A stretch of 64,000 nt of DNA from CAZWVI01 sp964637165 (GTDB lineage Bacteria > Planctomycetota > UBA1135): the NCBI GenBank assembly GCA_964637165.1, contig CAZWVI010000015.1, positions 6,785-70,784 of the forward strand, given 5' to 3'. A program made the position numbers and the translations under genes. The notes beneath the pieces are model-generated. The model was given only the letters and a program-made list of their open reading frames with translations, was not told where the DNA came from and did no database searches. Positions 8,273 to 17,195 of the stretch are shown one piece after another. Numbering within the stretch: position 1 is the stretch's first letter; each line of letters begins with the position of its first letter.

Positions 8273-9847
8273 ATGTTAGTTACTTCCACCATCCTCGCCC
8301 TCGTTCCCCTAAGCTCCTTCTCAGAAGTTGGTTGCGTTGATTCGGCTGAGGCTAAAGTGTATCGAGATGTGGCCTATGGATGGGATGCGGTGCAAAAGTT
8401 GGACATCTATTTGCCCGCTCGTAAGAAGGGTCAAGATGCTAATCCGGTGGTGTTTTATGTGCATGGGGGGCTCCCCGTGGCCGGTAGTAAATCCTCTCGA
8501 GAAGCGGTGACTAAGGCGAGATGGGCCAATAAAAATGGTTGGGCTTTTGCCAGCATTGATTACCACCAGGCATCGGATGGGCCCACTCCGGAGGCCAGCG
8601 AAGATGTGTTTTTGGCGATTGCTGCAGTTCGTGGACAAAGTGATAAGTACCGCGTCGATTCCCAGAAAATAATGCTATTGGGGAATGCTACTGGCGGTTA
8701 TCTAGTTTCTTTGGTTGCGCTAAATAAAGATGGCTTAGCTCGTCATGAAATACATCAATCGTATATTCGTGGGGTTGCAGTTATCGATATGCAAGCATCA
8801 GCAAGTCATGAAGTTGTCGAAGATGGCCCCACTCAGCTTGAAAAGTTATTGAAGCAAAAAGCAAAAGGGTCAGCGTGGTTGTCTGGAGATAGTAATGGTC
8901 TTGCGTTGAATCACACGCCACCTTTTTGGCTGTCGAGTACCAAAGATGAATTGTTCGGAGAAAATTTAGTTAAGCAAATTGCCGGGCTTGGATTTCCTGC
9001 TGAATGGCATGAGCTTGAGGAAAAAAGTCGTGTAAAAGTAAATTCAAAAATTGGTAAGCCAACTGACGATTGGACCGAGCGCATTCAAGAATTTTATTTG
9101 CGATGTTTGCAAGACTGGTTAATTCTCCAAGAGGGCAACTGTGCATTAGTGCTGTCCGCACCCCACGATGGCGGTGAAATGCCCGATTACATTGCAACTC
9201 GTACGAAAGGGGTGTTAGTGCGTGATACCGCCGCGCAAGAAATAACTTTGCGGTTGGCAGAGAACCTTGAACAACAAAAGTTAATTCCATTTATCGTTAC
9301 GACGAATTTACGCCGCAAAAAATTGGATTCCAATCGTCCGCGTGCGGAGGCCACACAAGGTGATCCCTGGTCGGCCCATGCGTGGCGGCGCTATCACAGC
9401 GAAGTTGAAATGGCCTGCAATGCCGCGCTCAAAATTGGCAAGGGTCAGGCATTATTGTTGGATTTGCACGCGCAAGGGCATCCAAATAACTGGTTTGAAA
9501 TTGGCCACGCAATTGGGGCTAGCGAATTGGCTGAGTTAGCCCAAAGCCCCACTTCGGAGTTGTCGCCGTGGGTAAATGGCGAATACTCGCTAGGTGGATG
9601 TATTGCCCGTGCTGGATTACGCGCGGTTCCATCTCCTGCTATACCTCACCCAAATGGCGAAAAGTATTTTAATGGTGGTTATATAACTCGCCGTTACCGT
9701 TCGGCAACTCATCCAAATTCAGGACTTCGCTCAATTCAAATTGAAATGCCAATTGAAGCCAGAAAGAAAAGCAATCGACCAAAAACTGCCCAACAACTTT
9801 GCACCGCAGTCGTTGAATTTATTAACTACTGGCAGATCTGCTTTTAA
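8273..9847 (+). CDS. Alpha/beta-hydrolase fused to N-formylglutamate-amidohydrolase-like domain
   Basis: A 524-residue secreted or periplasmic two-domain protein. After a weak signal sequence, residues about 30-280 resemble carboxylesterase-type alpha/beta hydrolases. The oxyanion-hole motif V-H-G-G is at about 64, but the nucleophile elbow reads G-N-A-T-G-G (about 136-141) where G-x-S-x-G is expected, so the catalytic serine appears lost. Residues about 288-520 match the N-formylglutamate amidohydrolase family: 'LSAPHDGG', 'RRKKLDSNRP', 'LLLDLHAQGHPN', which contribute the expected metal-binding His/Asp/Glu residues. The first half may be a binding domain and the second a zinc hydrolase for an N-acylated compound; both are inference. 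Confidence 0.7.
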   Translation: MLVTSTILALVPLSSFSEVGCVDSAEAKVYRDVAYGWDAVQKLDIYLPARKKGQDANPVVFYVHGGLPVAGSKSSREAVTKARWANKNGWAFASIDYHQASDGPTPEASEDVFLAIAAVRGQSDKYRVDSQKIMLLGNATGGYLVSLVALNKDGLARHEIHQSYIRGVAVIDMQASASHEVVEDGPTQLEKLLKQKAKGSAWLSGDSNGLALNHTPPFWLSSTKDELFGENLVKQIAGLGFPAEWHELEEKSRVKVNSKIGKPTDDWTERIQEFYLRCLQDWLILQEGNCALVLSAPHDGGEMPDYIATRTKGVLVRDTAAQEITLRLAENLEQQKLIPFIVTTNLRRKKLDSNRPRAEATQGDPWSAHAWRRYHSEVEMACNAALKIGKGQALLLDLHAQGHPNNWFEIGHAIGASELAELAQSPTSELSPWVNGEYSLGGCIARAGLRAVPSPAIPHPNGEKYFNGGYITRRYRSATHPNSGLRSIQIEMPIEARKKSNRPKTAQQLCTAVVEFINYWQICF

Positions 9848-9905
9848 AAGTAGATCCCTAAATCAGGGCAACGTATCGCAATTCTTGTTAGACTAAAACT
9901 GAACC

Positions 9906-11225
9906 ATGAAAGGCATTCCCTCACTAATACTCGCCATTACATTGTTTAGCCTTCCCGCCATTGCCACCGATTATTCGGTCGGCCACGGTCCCGGTTTTGA
10001 CTTTGCTACGGTGGCAGATGCTTTAGCGGTCGCCCGTTCCGGCGATCGAATTTTGCTGTCCGGCGGCACCTATTCGCTGGCTAGTAACGAACGCTTCCCA
10101 CTGCAAATGCAGCAAGGCGTTGTGCTTATGCGCGCTACACCGACCGACCAGCCAATCATTGACGCGAGCGGAGCCCGCCAATCGGTGATTTATTGCAAAG
10201 GCTTAAAGCCTGGAACTGTGATCGACGGAATGTTGATTACCGGTGGCGATGCCTCTGGGCCAGGACCAGGAAGTTATGGAGGTGGAATCTTTTTAGATGA
10301 TTCAAGTATCTTGATTGAAAATTGTGTGATTGAACAAAACCAAGCAAACGAAAATGGTGGTGGGATTAGTTGCATTTCCAAATCCTCTCCAACAATTCAA
10401 AACTGCGAAATTAATTACAACGTTGCAGTTGGTTTTGGTGGTGGCGGAATTTTCTGCGATGAATACTCAGCGCCAACTATTAGTGATTGTTTAGTAACTA
10501 ATAACAAAGCTGGTTATGGCGGCGGAGGAATCATGTGTTACCTTTACGATTGTGATGCAAAGATTACTAATTGTACGGTTAGTTTAAATCAGGCAGTCGA
10601 AGGCGCTGGTCTTTGGTGTGATTTCGATAGTTCGCCAGTGGTCACCAATTGCATTTTTTGGGATAACGGCAATCAAGAAATCTACACCTTTTTTAGCACC
10701 CCAATCGTGACTTACTGTGACGTGGAGGGTAGCTACATTGGCCGCGGAAACTTGAAAACAGATCCGCAATTTGTTGATGCGTTAAATGGTGACTTCCATC
10801 TAAAGTCGACCTCGCCATGTATCGATTCCGGCGATCCACTTGGCGCCGCAGATCCAGATGGCACTCGTGCTGATATTGGCGTTTATTTTTTCGATCAGTC
10901 GTCTGGAGGATTCATGTTAGGGGTAAACCCTGATCCACTAGTAGCCGGGCAGAGTGTTGATTTTTTAGTGAAATATGGACTGGCAAATTCACCGACTTAT
11001 CTTGGCTACAGTTTGGCCGGCCTAGGGAGTACACCGATTCCTCCGCTAAACGTCACCGCTGGCCTTGATAACCCAAGCGCCTTAGCTGGACCAACTGCTA
11101 CCGACGCTACCGGCTCCGTAAGTTGGACGATTAATGTCCCGCCGCCAGCTGCGGGTATGTTTATTTGGTTCCAAGCACTGCAAATGGGGCAGGCGACCAA
11201 TGTGGTGGCAACAAAAGTACTTTAA
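9906..11225 (+). CDS. Secreted right-handed beta-helix protein
   Basis: 439 residues with a signal peptide (residues 1-20, ending A-I-A). It opens with 'FDFATVADALAVARSGDRILLSGGTYSL', the entry strand of DUF1565/Pel-type beta-helix proteins. Repeated rungs follow with the pattern I-x-N-C-x-I and G-G-G-I (about residues 110-270), including C-x-I-x-x-N-x-A turns. 'DPQFVDALNGDFHLKSTSPCIDSGDP' is the closing motif typical of such proteins. Residues about 335-439 are the shared C-terminal beta-sandwich module. No catalytic residues are evident. A structural or polysaccharide-binding role is likely. Confidence 0.8.
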   Translation: MKGIPSLILAITLFSLPAIATDYSVGHGPGFDFATVADALAVARSGDRILLSGGTYSLASNERFPLQMQQGVVLMRATPTDQPIIDASGARQSVIYCKGLKPGTVIDGMLITGGDASGPGPGSYGGGIFLDDSSILIENCVIEQNQANENGGGISCISKSSPTIQNCEINYNVAVGFGGGGIFCDEYSAPTISDCLVTNNKAGYGGGGIMCYLYDCDAKITNCTVSLNQAVEGAGLWCDFDSSPVVTNCIFWDNGNQEIYTFFSTPIVTYCDVEGSYIGRGNLKTDPQFVDALNGDFHLKSTSPCIDSGDPLGAADPDGTRADIGVYFFDQSSGGFMLGVNPDPLVAGQSVDFLVKYGLANSPTYLGYSLAGLGSTPIPPLNVTAGLDNPSALAGPTATDATGSVSWTINVPPPAAGMFIWFQALQMGQATNVVATKVL

Positions 11226-11366
11226 GTCTTTAGAATATATCCTAAAGGCTTCATTAAGAAATTACTCCTGGGTGCTGTGTTAGGTGGATTGACTGCTTTT
11301 ACAGCAACAGTAAGTTTATTAATGCATAACCATCACCGAACAAGCTACTTGCCGCGGAATCTTAAT
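11226..11366. other. Short intergenic gap with a possible membrane micro-peptide
   Basis: Between the beta-helix gene and the broken sulfatase gene, plus-strand bases from about 11254 to 11381 read as a hydrophobic peptide of roughly 42 residues (I-K-K-L-L-L-G-A-V-L-G-G-L-T-A, then N-H-H-R near the end). It has no ATG, GTG or TTG at its front and overlaps the end of the opposing gene, so I do not call a gene. No terminator is visible. Confidence 0.25.
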
Positions 11367-13069
11367 CTACTTTTGGTTTAGCCGCCCTGCCGCGTATTCG
11401 CCGTCCACGGCACCACCTGCTTGAAAGTATTTTGCTTCCTTGGTGCGGCCGAGTTGTTGCAGGTTTTGCACTAAAGCCCCGCGATAATTAGCATTGTCGG
11501 GTTTTAGCTGAAGCGCCAGTTTCAGGGCATTAATCGCCAATTCAGGGAGTTTGTTTTGAATATAACAGGAAGCCAAATTGCCGTATGTAATATCCGATGC
11601 ACCGCCATTGTTGATTACTTTAAGTAGATGCGGAATAGCTTCTTGAGTTTTGTTGAACTTGACTAGCAAGGCGCCAAATTTATCCAAGTTACGGATACCA
11701 TTGGGGTTTTCCGCGACTAATTCACGCAGAACAACTTCGGCCTTACGCAATTTCCCCTGCGCCCACAAATCATTGAACTTGGCCTGCTTAACCAAGTTGT
11801 TACTCTTGCCGAACGGATCAATGAGTTGGTTATTTGAAAACGGAAGTGGTGGGGCACTTCCCCATTCGCCAGCTTCGGCGTATCCCAAAGCTTGAATTGC
11901 TTCCACTAAATCCGGGTCTTGGCCGTTGGCGAGTTGGGTTGCCAATGCCGGCAAATTAAAAATCTCATTTATATGCTGGCGAAAAGTTTGATTAATTTGG
12001 CCTTTGCTATTCGCTAAATCCTGTAACTCTTGAGGGTCTTGGGTAATGTCGAATAAGTGTTCACTTCCTGAGTTGAAGTACTTCCAGTTTTTTGTGACCC
12101 AACCCCAGGTTGGACTCCAGCCTAAGGTGAAATAGGCTTGGTAACTTTCTAAATAAATGCTACGTTCTAGTGGTATTGTGTGTAGTAAATCAATTCCATC
12201 TAATTCACTTTTGAAATTGTTAATGTCTAAAAAGTTGGCAATGGTCGGCGCGACATCTACCACACTTGCCACTGCTTGGGAGTTCGCGCCTGAAGTCTGG
12301 CCAGGTGCATTCACTAAGAGCGGCACCGCCATGGTGCTGTCAAAGCAGTAGTTGCCATGGTCGGCGACCACCACAATTGCAGTTTCGGAAAATTGGGGAT
12401 TACTATTTAGATAATCCAATAAACGCCCAATCTCGAAATCCATCGCGGCGACTTCACCTAAGTAAGGATTCGAGTTTGTGAATTTAGCGGTTGGCTCATA
12501 GGGGGCATGTGGGTCCCACAAATGAATCCAAGTAAAAAATCCACGCTCGCCATCAACTTCGCTTAACCATTTAATGCTCTCATCGATAACTTCGCGCGAA
12601 CTGCGGTCGGCATAATGAGTACTGCCAGCGCTTTACCTTTTTGTGGACTGGAGTAGTTGTTAAAGCCTTGGGCGAGCCCGAAGTCTGAGTGCAAAACAGA
12701 TGCCGAAATGAAAGCCGAAGTTTGTAAACCGGCTTCATCGGCAAGCTCGGCCAAACTTTGGGCAGATGCCGGCAATACCGAGTGGTTGTTGTAGTGCACC
12801 CCATGACGTGGTGGGTATAAACCTGTCAGCATTGAAGCGTGTGCCACCATAGTTAGCGGTGCAACGGTGTCGGCGCGTTGAAAGTTGGTGCTTTTTTTGG
12901 CAAGCTTCGATAAGTTGGGAGTTAATCCATTCGGACCACCAAAATTACTAATGGCATCGCGCTGAGTTGTATCAAGTGTTATTAATATGGCGGACTTGGC
13001 CGGCTCAATCGGTTTACTGCATGAACTTACAGCCACTCCCAGTAAAAGGAGCAGCAAGCGGAAAATCAT
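11367..13069 (-). pseudogene. Sulfatase-like hydrolase with C-terminal TPR, frameshifted
   Basis: An alkaline-phosphatase-superfamily lipoprotein of about 565 residues split by one missing base. The likely start is ATG at 13069 (M-I-F-R-L-L-L, lipobox ending S-S-C-S). The N-terminal part carries 'ILITLDTTQRDAI' and 'APLTMVAHASMLTGLYPPRHGVHYNN', in which a Thr rather than Cys occupies the nucleophile site. At 12632-12634 (AAA on the coding strand) adding one A joins this frame to 'SAGSTHYADRSSREVIDESI' and the downstream metal-site frame ('WDPHAPYEP', 'VVADHG'). TPR-like helices occupy the last about 150 residues. A real mutation, a programmed shift or a sequencing error are all possible. Confidence 0.8.
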
Positions 13070-13149
13070 CGGCGGGCCAACAGCATGCATGTGCTGAAGC
13101 ATACAAAAGTAGGCGGTTGAAATGGTCTTGTCGGTTACACTTTTGCCCC

Positions 13150-15075
13150 ATGCCACTGCTAACACTCTCGGGGGTTTCAAGAGCTTACGACGAAAAGCGC
13201 CCGCTTTTTCGAGATGTCGATTTGACCGTCACCAAAAGCGACCGCATTGGCCTGATTGGTGCCAATGGGGCGGGTAAGTCCACGCTGCTGCGGATTATGG
13301 CGGGGATTGAGTTGCCTAATAGTGGCGAACGCATTTTGCGCAAAGGCGTACGAGTGGGTTATTTGGAGCAGGAGCCACAACTGCGTGACGATTTAACTAT
13401 TGAGGCCGCGGTGCGAGCTGGCTTGGCCGGTCGCGAGGCGGTACTCGAGGAACTGGAAAATTTGTACCATGACTTGGCGAATCCGCAACTGAGCGAAAAA
13501 CAGTTGGCGGCTCTTTCGAGGCGGCAAGAAAAGCTTGAACATCGTCTTGATGAAATCGGCGGTCACGATGTAGATCACTTGATTGCCAACGCCATACAAG
13601 GTGTTGGCTTGCCAGATTCGAACGCGCTATGTGGTAATTTGTCCGGTGGAGAAAAGCGCCGTGTGGCCTTGGCTCAATTATTAGTTGATGCGCCCGACAT
13701 CATGTTGTTGGATGAACCGACTAACCACTTGGACGCCTTTGTAATTGCCTGGTTAGAAAAACAGTTGGCCGCATTAAAGGTGCCGTTGGTGTTGGTGACT
13801 CACGATCGCTTTTTATTGGACCGTGTTGCTAACCGAATAGTCGAAGTCGACCGCGGAGGGATTTATTCTTACCCGGGCAGCTATCACACTTATCTTGAAC
13901 GCCGCGCGGAACGATTGAATTCCGAGGAAAATGCGGAAAGAGTGCGTTTGTCACTGCTTAAACGGGAAACTGAGTGGATGCGCGCCGGTGTATTGGGGCG
14001 CGGCACCAAGGCCAAAGCACGCCAAGACCGCTACCATCAATTGGCCTCAACCGACAAGTTAGTTGGTGACGCTCAACTTGAATTGGAAATTCCCATCGGT
14101 CCACGGCTCGGGGATAAAGTAATCCAAGTTGAAGAGCTTAAGTTTGCCTATGGTGAACAAGCAATTTTAAACGGCTTGGATTTAGAAGTATTGCCACGAA
14201 TGCGTTTGGGAATTGTTGGTCCAAATGGAGTTGGAAAAACTACTTTGTTGCGCTTGTTGTTGGACCAGCTTGAGCCAGATGCCGGCACCGTAGTCATTGG
14301 CGAAACAGTTAGCTTTGGCACGATTGAACAAAACCGCGAAGAGTTAAATGATGCCAACACCATCGTTCAGGAAATCGCCGGCAAAAATGACCACGTTAAA
14401 GTTGGCACCCGCAATATTCATGTAGTTAGTTATTTGGATAGCTTCCTTTTCCCTGGCGAAAATAAATTCATGTCGATTGGCTCACTTTCAGGTGGAGAAC
14501 GCGGGCGCGTTCTATTGGCCAAGTTGCTACTTCAAGATTGCAACGTTTTGATTTTGGATGAGCCGACTAACGATCTCGACTTGAACACATTGCGTGCCCT
14601 AGAAGAGGCTTTATGCGCATTTCATGGTTGCGTGCTGTTGGTTAGCCACGACCGTTGGTTCTTGGATCGCGTGGCCACCCACGTTCTGCACCTTGACGGC
14701 GAAGGCGGTGCCTTTTTACACACCGGTGATGTCAGTTCGTTGTTGGAGCGTTGGTCGCCTAGCAAAAACTCCAAGGTCGCTAAAAAGAAGTCGCTTAAAA
14801 AGCCAAGTGGGGCCAAGAGTATTCCTCAAAGTACTGAGCCTGAGCCAGCACCGACCAAACTTTCATTTAAAGAGAGGCAAGAACTTGAGAAGTTGTGGCA
14901 GCATATTGAAGCCCACGAATCTGGAATTGAGAATATCGATAAAGAACTAGCTGACCCCGCGGTCTACAAAGATGCGCCGGAGAAAGTGGGCGTCTTGCAG
15001 CAAGAGCGAGATCAGCTAGCGAAAAAGTTAGAGGGCGATATGCAGCGTTGGGAAGAGTTGGCTGTTCGAGAGTAA
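13150..15075 (+). CDS. uup: ABC-F family ATPase, Uup-like
   Basis: A soluble ABC-F protein (641 residues) with two ATPase domains and no membrane segments. Such proteins act on ribosomes or ribosome assembly. Walker A motifs are G-A-N-G-A-G-K-S-T (about residue 37) and G-P-N-G-V-G-K-T-T (about 356). Signatures L-S-G-G-E appear at about 162 and 446. Walker B segments are 'IMLLDEPTNHLD' and 'VLILDEPTNDLD'. A charged linker of about 80 residues separates the domains. After residue about 545 there is a Lys-rich linker, then a coiled-coil end ('GIENIDKELADPAVY') typical of Uup. The ATG at 13150 is chosen because the fold starts there; upstream codons belong to the opposing gene's region. Confidence 0.9.
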   Translation: MPLLTLSGVSRAYDEKRPLFRDVDLTVTKSDRIGLIGANGAGKSTLLRIMAGIELPNSGERILRKGVRVGYLEQEPQLRDDLTIEAAVRAGLAGREAVLEELENLYHDLANPQLSEKQLAALSRRQEKLEHRLDEIGGHDVDHLIANAIQGVGLPDSNALCGNLSGGEKRRVALAQLLVDAPDIMLLDEPTNHLDAFVIAWLEKQLAALKVPLVLVTHDRFLLDRVANRIVEVDRGGIYSYPGSYHTYLERRAERLNSEENAERVRLSLLKRETEWMRAGVLGRGTKAKARQDRYHQLASTDKLVGDAQLELEIPIGPRLGDKVIQVEELKFAYGEQAILNGLDLEVLPRMRLGIVGPNGVGKTTLLRLLLDQLEPDAGTVVIGETVSFGTIEQNREELNDANTIVQEIAGKNDHVKVGTRNIHVVSYLDSFLFPGENKFMSIGSLSGGERGRVLLAKLLLQDCNVLILDEPTNDLDLNTLRALEEALCAFHGCVLLVSHDRWFLDRVATHVLHLDGEGGAFLHTGDVSSLLERWSPSKNSKVAKKKSLKKPSGAKSIPQSTEPEPAPTKLSFKERQELEKLWQHIEAHESGIENIDKELADPAVYKDAPEKVGVLQQERDQLAKKLEGDMQRWEELAVRE

Positions 15076-15079
15076 CTTT

Positions 15080-15290
15080 CTAAAGTTGGTTAATTTGGAA
15101 GTGATCCTGCAAATTGCTGGGATCAACAATTCCTCCAAAGTTAGGTACTAAGTAGTCAAGGTCGTAATCGCCATCGGCATCAAACAGGATTGCTTGACGA
15201 CCGGTGAAAGTTTGCATCGGTCCGGCTGCCCCCAAGCCACTGGTTTCGAGGAATTCGCCAATTAGGCCCCCTTGAGCGCCACCTTTAGCT
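15080..15290 (-). pseudogene. 3' remnant of a VCBS/FG-GAP repeat gene
   Basis: On the reverse strand, about 70 codons ending in TAG at 15080 read 'KGGAQGGLIGEF', then 'LFDADGDYDLDYL', then 'GGIVDPSNLQDHFQINQL'. This matches the C-terminus of the intact VCBS protein at 21300-22964 ('HAQGGVEGIF', 'LFDADSDGDLDFY', 'GGIVDPTKSQDFFMANLLK'), so it is a paralogue's tail. The frame is stopped by TGA just upstream and homology ceases near 15285-15290, where a nirS fragment begins on the other strand. The tail lies 4 bp from the end of the ABC-F gene. It is a gene fragment and not expected to be functional. Confidence 0.8.
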
Positions 15291-15578
15291 CAATCGGTTG
15301 CGGTGTTCGACATCGACAACTTGGACGAGCCATTTGAAGTGTTGCCGATTGCCGATTGGGCAGATTGTGGTGATGGTTCAAAATTGGTTGTTCAACCCGA
15401 GTACAACGCCGCTGGTGATGAAGTTTGGTTCTCCGTTTGGAATAATCAAGGCAAGGAGTCAGCAATTGTGGTGGTCGATGACAAAACTCGTAAATTGAAG
15501 CACGTTATCAAGGACGAGCGCTTGGTTACTCCAACCGGTAAGTTCAACCGTCGCAACACCATGCGCGATATTTACTAG
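15285..15578 (+). pseudogene. nirS: 3' remnant of cytochrome cd1 nitrite reductase (nirS)
   Basis: About 97 codons ending in TAG encode the extreme C-terminus of NirS: 'LAQSVAVFDIDNL', 'VVQPEYNAAGDEVWFSVWN', 'SAIVVVDDKTRKLKHVIKDE', 'RLVTPTGKFN'. In intact NirS (about 560-600 residues) this is the last blades of the d1-haem beta-propeller. The first about 85% is absent: the frame is closed by TGA at 15273-15275, and on the other side of the junction lies a VCBS remnant. A GTG at 15303 could start a 91-residue peptide, but it would lack haem c and the d1 site. A good terminator follows, so the original 3' end is preserved. Confidence 0.85.
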
Positions 15579-15600
15579 AAATAAGTAAATTGTCGAAAAT

Positions 15601-15630
15601 GAGCCCGCAGGTGTAATAACTTGCGGGCTC
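15601..15630 (+). terminator. Intrinsic terminator-like hairpin after nirS remnant
   Basis: GAGCCCGCA at 15601-15609 pairs with TGCGGGCTC at 15622-15630 around an AT-rich 12-nt loop. The hairpin lies 23 bp after the nirS stop. A short, interrupted T-run (CCTATTTC) follows. Confidence 0.75.
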
Positions 15631-15685
15631 AACCTATTTCCAGAGGATTAAATTAGAATATCCCAGCCCATGATGGGCCACACCG

Positions 15686-16948
15686 ATGACTAATCCGCCA
15701 CTTGAGTTGTTAGCGCCAGCCGGCTGCTTTCCTTCGCTTCAGGCCGCCATTAAAAATGGCGCTGATGCGGTCTACTTCGGGCTCGCCCAGTTGAACATGC
15801 GCGCGCGCGCGCGCCGTAGTTTTGATGAAAATGATTTAGCTGAAATTTGTCGCGAATGTCGCAAAGCAGGGGTGAAGTCTTATCTTGCGCTGAACACTCT
15901 GCTGTATGAACACGATTTGGATTTGTGTCGAGTGATGCTAGACGAAGCTGCGAAGCAAAAAGTTGACGCGGTAATTTTGTCGGATATGGCGGCGGTGCAA
16001 TATGCTAATTCACTGGGCTTAGAAGTTCACTTGTCGACTCAACTTTCGATTTCCAATTCTCAATCGGCCAAATTTTACGCCCCTTATTGCAGTCGGATTG
16101 TGTTTGCACGCGAACTTAGTTTGCCAATGATTGATTCGGTGGCTAAAGCGATCAAACAAGAAAATATTTGTGGAACGGATGGCCGTTTACTAGAAATTGA
16201 AGCCTTTGCCCACGGGGCCTTGTGCATTGCAGTTTCTGGTCGCTGTGGAATGTCTCTTTATACATCAAATGCATCGGCCAACCGTGGGGCCTGCGAGCAA
16301 AATTGCCGCAAGGCCTATAAAATTACAGAAGTTGAAACCGGCGACGAATTAGTAGTTGATAATGATTTAATCATGTCGCCTAACGACATTCTCACAATTG
16401 ACTTTTTAGATTCAATGGTGACAGCAGGAGTCCAAGTTTTCAAAATTGAAGGTCGCGGCCGGGCACCTGAATATGTTGCCGAAGTGGTGCGCTGTTATCG
16501 CGAGGCGCTCGATTCAATTCGTGACGGTAGTTACAGCCAAGAGAAAGTGGCTAGTTGGATTGCTGACCTGCGCAAGGTTTATAACCGCGGATTTTCTACC
16601 GGCTACTACCTTGGGAAGAAGCAGGGGTGGAGTGATAAACCGGGCACCAAGGCAACTCACCGTAAGGATTTTGTGGGAACTATTGCTAATTATTTTCCTA
16701 AGGTCGGAGTGGTTGAAGTTGATTCGGCGGCCGTCGAATTAAGTGTTGGTGATGAATACTTAATTGTTGGTCACACCACCGGCGCCGTCAAAGGAGTTGT
16801 TGGTGAAGTACGCATCGAACAAGATGGTGAAATGGTGCCGGTCCCAAGTGCACCCAAAGGATCGCGTTTGTCTTTACAGCATGCCGGCGAGGCGCGCCGC
16901 CGCGATCAGTTGTATCGTATGACTAAATTGGAAATGACCTCGGTCTAG
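15686..16948 (+). CDS. U32 peptidase-family protein (TrhP/RlhA-like RNA hydroxylation)
   Basis: 420 residues with the U32 family core: 'ELLAPAGCFPSLQAAIKNGADAVYFG' at the start, a TIM-barrel-like middle, and a cysteine group in 'ALCIAVSGRCGMSLY' and 'RGACEQNC' (about residues 178-207) that in studied relatives binds an Fe-S cluster. E. coli members TrhP and RlhA hydroxylate tRNA U34 and 23S rRNA using prephenate; others (UbiU/V) act in anaerobic quinone synthesis. Protease activity is doubtful for the family. The ferredoxin gene that starts 1 bp after the stop fits an RNA- or quinone-hydroxylation role needing electrons. Which subgroup it belongs to cannot be decided by eye. Confidence 0.8.
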   Translation: MTNPPLELLAPAGCFPSLQAAIKNGADAVYFGLAQLNMRARARRSFDENDLAEICRECRKAGVKSYLALNTLLYEHDLDLCRVMLDEAAKQKVDAVILSDMAAVQYANSLGLEVHLSTQLSISNSQSAKFYAPYCSRIVFARELSLPMIDSVAKAIKQENICGTDGRLLEIEAFAHGALCIAVSGRCGMSLYTSNASANRGACEQNCRKAYKITEVETGDELVVDNDLIMSPNDILTIDFLDSMVTAGVQVFKIEGRGRAPEYVAEVVRCYREALDSIRDGSYSQEKVASWIADLRKVYNRGFSTGYYLGKKQGWSDKPGTKATHRKDFVGTIANYFPKVGVVEVDSAAVELSVGDEYLIVGHTTGAVKGVVGEVRIEQDGEMVPVPSAPKGSRLSLQHAGEARRRDQLYRMTKLEMTSV

Positions 16949-16949
16949 C

Positions 16950-17195
16950 ATGGCTAAAGCGAATCGTGCCCAGTTAGTAATTCGCCACAAGGTGGCTGAT
17001 TGCATCGGCTGCCGCCTGTGTGCCGAAACTGCGCCTCAATACTTTCAAATGAATACTCAAGGCTTAGCCGAATTAATTAATGGGGAATTGCGCGGAGTAT
17101 TTGTGCATGGCCAGGCGCTAGCTGTTGACCGCGATGATTTAGAAAATGCGGTTGAGGGTTGTCCGGTAGACATTATTAAAGTTGACTCAAGATAA
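16950..17195 (+). CDS. Ferredoxin, single [4Fe-4S] type
   Basis: 81 residues. Cluster ligands are seen as C-I-G-C-R-L-C (residues about 16-22) and a distant C-P-V-D (about 71-74), the pattern of monocluster bacterial ferredoxins in which the second cluster has been lost. 'GCRLCAETAPQYFQM' is typical of this class. It starts one base after the U32 gene and ends inside the permease start, so the three are probably one transcript. In E. coli a ferredoxin (YfhL) is needed for RlhA activity, which makes electron transfer to the U32 protein a reasonable inference. Confidence 0.85.
   Translation: MAKANRAQLVIRHKVADCIGCRLCAETAPQYFQMNTQGLAELINGELRGVFVHGQALAVDRDDLENAVEGCPVDIIKVDSR

Noticed and set aside
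11254..11381. Small membrane protein of about 42 residues
   Set aside because: No usual start codon, no ribosome site, and overlap with the opposing gene; only hydrophobic composition supports it.
12967..13149. N-terminal extension of the ABC-F ATPase (61 residues)
   Set aside because: The extension has no ABC-F character and overlaps the opposing gene's lipoprotein signal; the fold starts at ATG 13150.
15303..15578. A stand-alone 91-residue gene starting at GTG
   Set aside because: The sequence is the C-terminus of NirS, has no ribosome site at the GTG, and continues in frame upstream as NirS-like sequence until the junction; it is a remnant.
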